A stretch of DNA of 12,700 nt from a bacterium BMS3Bbin02 (GTDB lineage Bacteria > Actinomycetota > Acidimicrobiia > Spongiisociales > UBA5794): assembly GCA_002898115.1 (NCBI GenBank), contig BDTL01000051.1, positions 1 through 12,700 of the forward strand. The letters are read 5' to 3'. The notes below the pieces were generated by a model that had not been told where the DNA came from, did not search any database, and saw nothing but the letters and a program-made list of their open reading frames with translations. Made by a program: the position numbers and the translations under genes. This document shows, one piece after another, positions 1 through 6,756 of this stretch. Positions within the stretch are counted from its first letter, which is position 1. The number at the start of each line of letters is the position of its first letter.

Positions 1-656
1 TGTGGCACGATCGGAGTCAGACCGAGTGCCCTTGCGAGGAACGACGCCATCTGGTCCCGATGCACGTCATCGTCGGGGCAGTAACGGTCGTTGTCCGGCG
101 GGTTGCAACCCTTCGTGACGCCGACCGATGCGAGCCGATCAATGTCGGCTGCGAACGCGGACCCACTGGTATCAACGAATGCTCCCCCACCGCCGGTGTT
201 CGAGTACCCGAACGCCCGCACCAGGAACGCCGCCATTTCGCCACGCGTGATATCGGCATCGGGACAATACGCATCGTTCGCCGGCGGGTTGCACCCCCTG
301 GTGATCCCGGCCGCAGCCAGACGGTTGATATCCACTTCGAACAGCGACCCATCATCATCTGAAAAGAAGTCAGTTGAGGAAGTCGGAAGGTCCAACCCAC
401 GCCCCAAAAGCGCGGCCATCTGCCCACGGGTCACCGACGCGTCCGGACAGAACCGATCGTTGGCGGGCGGGTTGCAGCCCTTGGTGATCCCCTGAGCGGC
501 AATCGCTTCAATATTCCCCTCATGGACGTTGCCGTTGTCATCGGAGAACGTACCCCCGGGCGGCAACTCGCCGGCGTACGACGCCACCGCAAACACGGAC
601 ATCAACATGCTGACAACTACGAATGCTACGGCACCAGTCTTTGACCTCGAACCCAT
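1..656 (-). CDS. Exported SLH-repeat protein, C-terminal part beyond the left edge
   Basis: The open frame runs from an ATG at 656 through the left edge, so only the first 218 residues are visible. Residues 1-28 form a signal peptide: basic MGSRSK, a hydrophobic core at about 9-25, and a likely cleavage after ASYA. Three S-layer-homology-like repeats follow at about residues 37-88, 97-148 and 160-211. Each has an F/V-D start, an INRLAAAGIT-type helix, a GCNPPxND(R/A)(F/Y)CPD segment and an RGxMAxFLxRA helix. SLH domains usually attach exported proteins to the cell envelope, but many actinobacterial proteins of this kind carry a separate enzymatic domain, which would lie outside the window. 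An AAGGGG ribosome site sits 8 nt before the ATG. The gene follows a strong hairpin, so it is probably its own transcription unit and unrelated to the operon upstream. The family call is firm; the function is unknown. Confidence 0.85.
   Translation of the reverse strand, partial: MGSRSKTGAVAFVVVSMLMSVFAVASYAGELPPGGTFSDDNGNVHEGNIEAIAAQGITKGCNPPANDRFCPDASVTRGQMAALLGRGLDLPTSSTDFFSDDDGSLFEVDINRLAAAGITRGCNPPANDAYCPDADITRGEMAAFLVRAFGYSNTGGGGAFVDTSGSAFAADIDRLASVGVTKGCNPPDNDRYCPDDDVHRDQMASFLARALGLTPIVP
24..548 (-). repeat. Three tandem SLH-like coding repeats
   Basis: Three units of about 52 codons, spaced about 60-63 codons apart, lie within the exported protein (548..393, 368..213 and 179..24). 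The strongest conservation, visible in the DNA as well as the protein, is the segment encoding (T/R)(K/R)GCNPPxND. Each unit has exactly two cysteines, nine residues apart, in GC...CPD. The same relative positions in all three units suggest one disulfide or metal site per repeat. Confidence 0.8.
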
Positions 657-677
657 GTGTCAACCCCTTGTGGCCCT

Positions 678-700
678 GTACTCATGTGCGTCTTGAGTAC
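678..700. promoter_or_regulatory. Possible operator: 7-bp inverted repeat upstream of the SLH gene
   Basis: GTACTCA at 678-684 and TGAGTAC at 694-700 are perfect inverted repeats separated by 9 nt. They lie 22-44 nt upstream of the ATG at 656. A spaced dyad in a leader can be a repressor site or a small RNA hairpin. I cannot name a regulator, and no convincing -35/-10 pair is visible beside it. The match could be chance. Confidence 0.25.
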
Positions 701-731
701 CAAATGTACCCCATCGCCCGGAACATGCGCG

Positions 732-785
732 AGGCTTCTTGCGCTGCCTGGGGCCACACGTGGCCCCAGGCAGCGCAAGAAGCCT
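732..785 (-). terminator. Perfect 26-bp hairpin ending the operon
   Basis: Bases 732-757 are fully complementary to 760-785, leaving only 758-759 unpaired at the tip (in practice a 25-bp stem with a CACG loop). The stem is GC-rich and starts 13 nt after the stop codon of the molybdoenzyme gene, where a terminator of the long operon is expected. There is no T-run on either side, so it is not a textbook intrinsic terminator. U-less hairpins of this sort are often proposed as terminators or 3'-end stabilisers in actinobacteria. It also insulates the downstream SLH gene. Confidence 0.65.
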
Positions 786-798
786 GAGATGGTCGGTC

Positions 799-3570
799 CT
801 ACGAAGTCCGGTAGGCGTCCGGGGTTGGTTTCACTGGGCGATCGAGCCACAGCGGGCGGCGCAGACCACCGGGGCCGGGGCCAGGTTTCGTCTTGGCGAG
901 CCACTCCTTGTAGATCTCGTGGCTCCGGTTCGTATCAACCACCACGTCGCCGTAACGGTCACCCGGTTCGGCCTTCACCAGACGCACACGTTGGTGCCAC
1001 GCATGCATGCCCGAGATCGGATCGGGATGGACCGGGAACGCCAGGTTCTGGTTCACACCCGGATCCTTCCACCAGATCCGCTCGGAATCCGGATCATCGG
1101 AGGTGAACGGTTCGATCCCCTTCAACTGGCGCAACCGCCACTTGCCGTCCTCAAGCTGCTCGACGTTGACGAGCGCAGACGACCAGCGCTCGTTCCCGCT
1201 CTCGTCGTCGAGGCGCCACCGTCCCAGGTGATGCGACGCCGCAACCACACCGGGACGGATTCCCTCGGTTGGCCATGCCCGCATCACGAAATGCCCGGAA
1301 TCGGTTTCGATACGGACCAGGTCCGCGGTCACGAAACCGAGCTCTTCTGCATCACTTGCGTTGATCCAGAGTGGGTGCCCGTGGCTGATCTCGTACAAGT
1401 ATTTGGCGTTCCCCGAACGGGTATGAATCAGTGTCGGCAGCCGGAAGATCGGGACCAAGATTCGTTCGGTCCCCGCCATGTCCATGTCGCGCCAGTACAC
1501 ATGGGTCTTCTGATATCCGGGGATCGCCTCATCGCTCCATCCCCACTCGTCCATCGTCTTGGAGTACCACTCAAGCTTGCGGCTCGGTGACTTGAATCCC
1601 TGGACAACGGCATCTCCGATCGACACGCCGACGGCAGTTCCGTTCTGACGTGCAATCCCATCGTCATCGGGCACGACACCATCCACTGGACGTTCGTTCA
1701 CCTTGTAAACATCGCGCTCGACCTCGACCGCACCGAACCTTCGCATGTACTCCAGCGGGGTGAGACCCCTCTCAGCAGCCTTCTCGGGGAGCCCGGGCAC
1801 CGAGTTCTCGAACATCCACCCGTAGTACTCATCGACCGACACCGGGCGACTCGGGTCGTTCGGTGACTCGAACCACTTCCTGATGCCGAGGGAGCCGTCC
1901 GGGTCGACCTGCCAGGAGAGGTCGATCCAGAACTCGGTCTCTTCCCACACCTCCCCCGGGTTGGTTTCGTAGGTGCGGTTGATGGTGCGACCGTCGCGCT
2001 CGGCTGCGACCCGCAACACCGGCTGGCGAAAGCCGAGCCATTTCGCGGCGTGGGTCTCGTAACTGTGGGTGTCGTGGCGTTCCGCGGCGACACCCATGGG
2101 AAGCACGTAGTCGGCGAACCAGGCGGTCTCAGACCACGTAGGAGTCAGTGCAACGTGCAAACCAACCTTGGATTCGTCCTTGAGAACCTCCAGCCATGTG
2201 AAACCATCGGGATTCGTCCACACGGGGTTGTAGACCCGGGTGAAATAGACATCGAGCTTGCCCCTGCCCTCCTTCAGGAAGTGCGGGAGCAGAATGCTCA
2301 TCTCGTGATGGCTGAGCGGATACTCCTTGGGCCACAACATCTCGTTCCAACGGCTGTGTGGCGGAGGCATGTTCCAATGCGCGGGTTTGAACTTCACCCA
2401 TCCAGACGGCGACAGGCCACCCTTTGTGCCGACTGACCCGGTGAGGACGTGAAGGAACTGAAGGGTCCGGGCACCCTGCCACCCACTCAAATTGCCGGAA
2501 CCCACGGACCGCCACGTATGCGACGAAAAAGCATGGCCCGCGTTGGCGATCTCTCGCGCAACGGCCTCGATCTGGCCGGGTTGGAGTCCGCACTCCTCGG
2601 TCGCCCACTCGGGGGTGTACTCGGCGTATTCCTCCTTGAGCACAGCTACGAATGTCTCGTAGGTCCGGGGCCGGTCCGGGTAGCGGGTCGCTAGAGAGTC
2701 TTCCCAGTTCACCCAACGTTCCATGAATTCGTGGTCGACCTCGTTCCACTCCAGTAGCAGGCGAGCAATGGCGAGCAGCATCGCGGGCTCGGTACCGGGC
2801 CAGCACGACAGCCAGAAGTTCGACATCGAGGCGGTGTTTGAGAGCCGGGGATCGACCGTCCCGATCTTGCAGCCCGCCGTTTTGGCTTCCATGATTCGCT
2901 GGGCGTGCGGGTTGAAGTAGTGACCGGTTTCGAGGTGCGCCGATAGCAACAGGATGAACTTGGCGTTGGCGAAGTCTGACGAGGGTCGGTCGTAACCGGA
3001 CCACAGGGCGTACCCGACCCGAGCACCGGACGAGCAGATGTTGGTGTGGCTGTTGTGCCCGTCAACTCCCCACGCCTTCAATGTCCGATCCATGAAGCCG
3101 TCTTCCCCGGGACGGCCGACGTGATACATGATCTCGTCGTGGCGGTCTTCACGAATCGCCTTGCCCATCCGACCCCCGATATCGGCGAGGGCGTCCTCCC
3201 ACGACACCCGCTCCCACTTCCCGCTGCCACGCTCCCCGACACGTTTCAGCGGATAGAGAATACGTTCGGGGTCATCAACCTGGTTGATCGTTGCGGGACC
3301 CTTGGCACAGTTTCTGCCGCGAGATCCGGGATGCTCCGGGTTCCCCTCGAACCGGCGAATCTTGCCGGAGTCCTTGTCGATGTACGCCAGCAGGCCGCAC
3401 GCCGACTCGCAATTGAAACACGTTGTGGGGACCAATCGGTATGACTTCTTTACCTTCTCCGGCCACGCATTGGCGTCGTACTCCTCCCAGTCGTCCCATC
3501 GTTCCACCGGTGGATAGTTCGTCAGTTCGCCGCCTGGAAGAAGCCGTTGAATCTCGTTTTCTGTCGTCAT
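799..3570 (-). CDS. Molybdopterin oxidoreductase catalytic subunit, Psr/Soe-like (DMSO reductase family)
   Basis: This 923-residue protein is the catalytic subunit of a complex iron-sulfur molybdoenzyme. The N-terminal [4Fe-4S] motif is complete: C51, C54, C58 and C88 (CFNCESACG ... NCAKG). The bis-MGD-binding fold follows. C179 in the NICSSGARVGY segment is in the usual place of the protein ligand to molybdenum, which would give a Cys-ligated enzyme. There is no Tat twin-arginine signal; about 50 acidic and aromatic residues precede the FeS motif, so the enzyme should face the cytoplasm, as sulfite dehydrogenase SoeA does and periplasmic PsrA does not. It starts at ATG 3570 behind a GAGG site, 7 nt after the stop of its electron-transfer subunit. 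In this context I infer sulfite oxidation to sulfate. Other substrates of the family, such as polysulfide or thiosulfate, cannot be excluded. The family is certain; the substrate is not. Confidence 0.9.
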   Translation of the reverse strand: MTTENEIQRLLPGGELTNYPPVERWDDWEEYDANAWPEKVKKSYRLVPTTCFNCESACGLLAYIDKDSGKIRRFEGNPEHPGSRGRNCAKGPATINQVDDPERILYPLKRVGERGSGKWERVSWEDALADIGGRMGKAIREDRHDEIMYHVGRPGEDGFMDRTLKAWGVDGHNSHTNICSSGARVGYALWSGYDRPSSDFANAKFILLLSAHLETGHYFNPHAQRIMEAKTAGCKIGTVDPRLSNTASMSNFWLSCWPGTEPAMLLAIARLLLEWNEVDHEFMERWVNWEDSLATRYPDRPRTYETFVAVLKEEYAEYTPEWATEECGLQPGQIEAVAREIANAGHAFSSHTWRSVGSGNLSGWQGARTLQFLHVLTGSVGTKGGLSPSGWVKFKPAHWNMPPPHSRWNEMLWPKEYPLSHHEMSILLPHFLKEGRGKLDVYFTRVYNPVWTNPDGFTWLEVLKDESKVGLHVALTPTWSETAWFADYVLPMGVAAERHDTHSYETHAAKWLGFRQPVLRVAAERDGRTINRTYETNPGEVWEETEFWIDLSWQVDPDGSLGIRKWFESPNDPSRPVSVDEYYGWMFENSVPGLPEKAAERGLTPLEYMRRFGAVEVERDVYKVNERPVDGVVPDDDGIARQNGTAVGVSIGDAVVQGFKSPSRKLEWYSKTMDEWGWSDEAIPGYQKTHVYWRDMDMAGTERILVPIFRLPTLIHTRSGNAKYLYEISHGHPLWINASDAEELGFVTADLVRIETDSGHFVMRAWPTEGIRPGVVAASHHLGRWRLDDESGNERWSSALVNVEQLEDGKWRLRQLKGIEPFTSDDPDSERIWWKDPGVNQNLAFPVHPDPISGMHAWHQRVRLVKAEPGDRYGDVVVDTNRSHEIYKEWLAKTKPGPGPGGLRRPLWLDRPVKPTPDAYRTS

Positions 3571-3577
3571 GAGTACC

Positions 3578-5182
3578 TCATGTCAAAGGAACACTTTGTC
3601 CGGCTTTCACGAACGCGTCGTCCGTCAGCCCGACACCGATAGCAGCGGAGACTCCGCCCAGACCACCGATAACCACCGGCAATCCACCGAGGACCGCGAC
3701 CGCACAGGCTGCCGGCACCACTGTCGCAAGAACTAATCCGATGCGATACTCGCGTGAGAACGCTCCCTCAGTGAGGTGGTGGTATGCCGCGGCGGCATCG
3801 GCGCCGTGGCTCGCACGAGACTCAAGGAGAGCCGTGATGCCCAGTCCGGTCGCACCGACCAGCATGGTGAGCGCAAACGATCCGACACCAATGGAAATGC
3901 CTCCACCGGTCAATGCGGCTCCCGATGATGCCGGCAGGTCGACATCCGAAACGAGCGATGCAAGCAGTGATACTCCCCCGCCGACGGTGAACGCCGCAGC
4001 GACCATATGCCACAGGAGCACGGGGCTGTTCCACAGGGTTCTCCCCTTCGCCTGTCCAAAGAGGAACGCCGTGTAACCGGCAGTCGCAAGTCCGGTAAGT
4101 GCCGCGAGCCAGATCGCAATACGGGCAATACTCGCCTGATCACTGAATCCGGCAAGGAACCACACACCGAACGTGGCTGCCTGCACCGTCAGAATCCATG
4201 CGCCACGCACCAGCCATGACGACGGGTTCCCCTTCGTGAGCAGGTAATAGAACCGGTCGGGACGCTTGAGGTCCAGTACGAGCAGCACACCGGTGAGGGC
4301 GAGGAACAGTCCCCCGACGAGTGGTGCGACGGTGTCCATCCACGCCGAATCAAGGCCCGCCCCGAACACCATGGCAACCAACGCGGCGATTGCGATGCCG
4401 GCTGAGATCGCTTTGGTGAGGAAGTAGGCGGAGACTCGCCAACCCCAAGGCATTGGGAAGTCGTTGGCGTACACGACACGGGCGTGGCCGGCATCGTCGG
4501 CAACATCGCGCGTCGGTACCTTGTTCGTGTCGGGTCCGTCGGTGAGATCGATCGCGAGCCAGGACTTTTCGATGCCCGCGGGGTCGCGCCAGATGCCGCC
4601 ATCGTCGGAGCGGGTAGCAGCGAGCGGTTCGATATTTACGCGCTCGGCACCCTTGTACCAAAGGTTCGGTTTGGTGCCGCGCTCGACGGCACGCTGGGTA
4701 AGAGTCCCTTCGGCGACAAGTTGTGCAATCTTGGTGTCCGGGTTGTCGAGGTCGCCGGCAACGATGGCCTGCTCGGGGCACACCACAACACACGCGGGTT
4801 CAAGACCGACTTCGATGCGGTGTACGCAATAATTGCACTTCTGTGCGGTGTGATCATTCGGGTCGATGTACAGCGCGTCATACGGACAGGCCTGCATGCA
4901 GGACTTACATCCGATGCAGATGCTCGTGTCGAAGTCGACAATGCCGTCTGCTCGTTTGTACAACGCAGACGTTGGGCAGATCGTCACGCACGGCGCGTCG
5001 GTGCAGTGGTTGCAGCGCATCACGGAGAAGGACCGCTGGGTGTCGGGCCAGGTCCCCTGTTCGACATACTTCACCCATGTGCGATTCACGCCAAGCGGCA
5101 CGCGGTGTTCGGTCTTGCAGGCAACCGTGCACGCGTGACACCCGATACATGTCGTTTGATCGATAACGAATCCGTAGCGCAG
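3578..5182 (-). CDS. Fused ferredoxin subunit and NrfD/PsrC-type membrane anchor (SoeB-SoeC-like)
   Basis: The protein has 534 residues if translation begins at CTG 5182. The N-terminal third is a DmsB/PsrB-type ferredoxin with sixteen cysteines in four groups: C12/15/18/22 (CIGCHACTVAC), C57/60/65/69, C89/92/95/99 and C116/119/131/135, enough for four [4Fe-4S] clusters. A polar linker at about 140-245 leads to a membrane domain with roughly eight helices. That domain carries the NrfD/PsrC-like segment LDLKRPDRFYYLLTKGNPSS at about 303-322 and ends in VKAGQSVP. In most relatives these are two separate proteins. It should pass electrons between the molybdoenzyme encoded 7 nt downstream and the menaquinone pool. 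No ATG, GTG or TTG occurs between the in-frame stop at 5216 and the first cluster. A GTG at 5101 would delete C12-C22, so CTG with a GGGAGG site 5 nt upstream is chosen. Confidence 0.88.
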   Translation of the reverse strand: MRYGFVIDQTTCIGCHACTVACKTEHRVPLGVNRTWVKYVEQGTWPDTQRSFSVMRCNHCTDAPCVTICPTSALYKRADGIVDFDTSICIGCKSCMQACPYDALYIDPNDHTAQKCNYCVHRIEVGLEPACVVVCPEQAIVAGDLDNPDTKIAQLVAEGTLTQRAVERGTKPNLWYKGAERVNIEPLAATRSDDGGIWRDPAGIEKSWLAIDLTDGPDTNKVPTRDVADDAGHARVVYANDFPMPWGWRVSAYFLTKAISAGIAIAALVAMVFGAGLDSAWMDTVAPLVGGLFLALTGVLLVLDLKRPDRFYYLLTKGNPSSWLVRGAWILTVQAATFGVWFLAGFSDQASIARIAIWLAALTGLATAGYTAFLFGQAKGRTLWNSPVLLWHMVAAAFTVGGGVSLLASLVSDVDLPASSGAALTGGGISIGVGSFALTMLVGATGLGITALLESRASHGADAAAAYHHLTEGAFSREYRIGLVLATVVPAACAVAVLGGLPVVIGGLGGVSAAIGVGLTDDAFVKAGQSVPLT

Positions 5183-5186
5183 ATCT

Positions 5187-5193
5187 ACCTCCC
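5187..5193 (-). promoter_or_regulatory. Ribosome binding site that supports a CTG start
   Basis: The minus strand reads GGGAGGT here, a near-ideal Shine-Dalgarno. After GGGAGG there are 5 nt (TAGAT) and then CTG at 5182..5180. Starting there gives MRYGFVIDQTTCIGCHAC, which matches the usual N-terminus of this subunit family. The site lies just after the lipoate ligase stop (TAA at 5218..5216), so translational coupling is also possible. Confidence 0.75.
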
Positions 5194-5215
5194 GGCGATC
5201 GAGTTTGGCACGTTG

Positions 5216-6283
5216 TTACTCCTGCGGCATGGCCATCACTGCGGCTACGATGTCCGCCGCATCAAGGCCCGGGGCATCGACGTCACCGAGCTGCTCTTTT
5301 ACGATTCCGAGCACGGCGTCCGGTTCGTGACGCACGCCGACCAACGCATCCTGGAGTTCACCCAATGCTTCGGCAGGCTCCATGAAGAAGTCCCCGGACA
5401 GAACCAGTCCATCAACGACCCCGTCTCGGACCGCAACCGTTGCGCGGACCAAACCACCGGGCGCCTTGTGCACACCCTCAACAACCTTCACACCCTCCGC
5501 GATCTTCACCATGTCACCGGAGGCCGGCAGCCCGTCGAGATGGAGCCAATCCTCCGAGGCGATTCGCTCCTCCTGCTCAGCAATGGCGGCAAGCTCATCG
5601 GGACGAGGCTCATCGAGGACGAGTTCTGCACCGAGAGTTTCCGAGAAACATTCCATGAGGATCCGCACGCCATCCTCTCGTGAGGGCGCGTCATCACCGA
5701 GTTGTCGGTTGATCGTCGTGAGATATTCCCTCATGGTGGAATACATCTTGTCGCGGAACTTCTCCGACGGAACCCGCAGCACGCGAACCATGAGTTCGTA
5801 GTTGAAGTCGAACATCAGACTCCCCGCAACGATCATCGACTCTCCGACCGTCGCTGCACCGGTACCACCGATCTTGCGGCCACCGACCTGGATATCGTTC
5901 ACGGGCCGGTGGACTGCGGCAATTCCCATCCGGTTCAGAGCCAACACGGGACCGGCAAGAAACCGGGTATACACATCAGCAAGCTTCGTCGGCACCCGTG
6001 ACTGGTGGAAGATCGTATGCCAGAACGTCTGACCTTCGTCGAGGTACACGGCGCCTCCGCCGATCTCCCTGCGATACACGGGCACGCCGGCCTCGCTGCA
6101 ATAGTCGAGATCGACCTCAGTCCTGGCATCCTGGTGGTGTCCGATGCTCACAAACGGGTCGCTGGGGCGGGTAATAGTGATCGTATCGGGCGTGTCCTCA
6201 CGCATTGCGTACCCGACACCGTGAAAGATGGCGAGCGATCGGAGTGATCCAACCTGCCCGAAGTCAAGTAGCCGAATAGTCAT
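5216..6283 (-). CDS. Lipoate-protein ligase with fused C-terminal domain, sLpl(AB)-like
   Basis: This 355-residue enzyme is of the LplA/LipB/BirA fold and should attach lipoate, through lipoyl-AMP, to a protein lysine. Visible motifs are the substrate-binding loop RREIGGGAVYLD at 71-82 and NDIQVGGRKIGGTGA at 129-143, where K137 matches the catalytic lysine of E. coli LplA. Residues from about 245 on (GDMVKIAEGVKVVEGVHKAP onward) form the accessory LplB-like domain needed for lipoate activation. It starts at ATG 6283 behind GGAAGGA, 19 nt after the stop of the second lipoate-binding protein. The two GcvH-like proteins directly upstream are its obvious substrates. In sHdr loci such ligases are dedicated to LbpA and often accompany the lipoyl synthases LipS1/LipS2. 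Neither synthase is in this window, so they may lie elsewhere or lipoate may be supplied another way. Confidence 0.88.
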   Translation of the reverse strand: MTIRLLDFGQVGSLRSLAIFHGVGYAMREDTPDTITITRPSDPFVSIGHHQDARTEVDLDYCSEAGVPVYRREIGGGAVYLDEGQTFWHTIFHQSRVPTKLADVYTRFLAGPVLALNRMGIAAVHRPVNDIQVGGRKIGGTGAATVGESMIVAGSLMFDFNYELMVRVLRVPSEKFRDKMYSTMREYLTTINRQLGDDAPSREDGVRILMECFSETLGAELVLDEPRPDELAAIAEQEERIASEDWLHLDGLPASGDMVKIAEGVKVVEGVHKAPGGLVRATVAVRDGVVDGLVLSGDFFMEPAEALGELQDALVGVRHEPDAVLGIVKEQLGDVDAPGLDAADIVAAVMAMPQE

Positions 6284-6302
6284 CCGTTTCCTTCCGTGAT
6301 CA

Positions 6303-6752
6303 TCAATCGGCGCACCGAATGCAACTGATCTCTAGTTCGTCGATTCGCGTTCGATAGGCTTCAACTGCGGCATCATCAGTCAACAGACCCGCCTCCGCGT
6401 TGGATGGGTCGTCCGGTCTCACGACCGATATCCAGCCCGCTTCGTATGGGTCTTTGTTCGCGATGAGCATGTCCTCGGCGAAGCCCTCCTCATTTATCTC
6501 GAGTACTTCACCATCGAACGGCGAATGGATCGGACCCACCCACTTCGCCGATTCGACAGTTGCAACGGACTTACCGGCAGCCACATGCTTGCCGACTCTC
6601 TTGAATCTGATCGAAACCATCTTGCCCATCCGGGTCTGCGCCACATCGGTGATACCCAGACGCGCGACATCACCCTCGAACCGTACCCAGAGGTCTCCGG
6701 GCACGTCATACGAGTATCCGCTCGGGATGGCACATCCCCGGTGGACAATCAC
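6303..6752 (-). CDS. lbpA: GcvH-like lipoate-binding protein, second copy (LbpA-like)
   Basis: This 149-residue protein has the lipoyl-domain fold of glycine cleavage H protein. The lipoylation site is K70 in TVESAKWVGPIHSPFDGE, and DPYEAGW at 101-107 marks the end of the domain. The ESxKWVGP form and the N-terminal RGCAIP (C7) are features I associate with LbpA proteins of sulfur oxidisers rather than with true GcvH. The C-terminus carries an extra CIRC pair (C144, C147). GTG at 6752 is chosen because it lies 4 nt after the stop of the first copy and aligns the two N-termini. The earlier in-frame start at 6845 would overlap that gene by about 90 nt. In sHdr systems LbpA carries sulfur intermediates on its lipoyl arm. 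No gcvT or gcvP is nearby. The start codon is moderately sure and the family is sure. Confidence 0.85.
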   Translation of the reverse strand: MIVHRGCAIPSGYSYDVPGDLWVRFEGDVARLGITDVAQTRMGKMVSIRFKRVGKHVAAGKSVATVESAKWVGPIHSPFDGEVLEINEEGFAEDMLIANKDPYEAGWISVVRPDDPSNAEAGLLTDDAAVEAYRTRIDELEISCIRCAD

Positions 6753-6756
6753 GCGG

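Noticed and set aside
60..495. Plus-strand frames with a repeated GGLQPLVIP-like peptide
   Set aside because: The repetition is the reverse complement of the SLH repeats encoded on the minus strand, not an independent repeat protein.
657..665. TTGACA-like -35 element directly before the SLH start codon
   Set aside because: The match is to the hexamer only. It touches the start codon and has no -10 at the right distance, so it cannot drive the annotated start.
732..785. Insertion-sequence end, attachment site or CRISPR repeat
   Set aside because: No transposase, integrase, target duplication or further copy is visible in the window; a hairpin 13 nt after the last stop codon is better read as a transcript end.
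739..1590. A 283-codon plus-strand frame and a 291-codon minus-strand alternative frame at 2129-3004
   Set aside because: Both are shadows of the molybdoenzyme gene, which carries the [4Fe-4S] and molybdopterin motifs; neither shadow shows a domain.
799..3570. Formate dehydrogenase catalytic subunit
   Set aside because: The family fold fits, but the partner is an NrfD/PsrC-type anchor rather than FdnI-like cytochrome b, and I see no formate-dehydrogenase-typical Sec/Cys-His segment at the Mo-ligand position.
4484..5683. A 399-codon open frame on the plus strand
   Set aside because: It lies antisense across the FeS/membrane fusion and the lipoate ligase, both of which have clear family motifs. 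The predicted protein has no recognisable domain. Long antisense frames are expected in GC-rich DNA.
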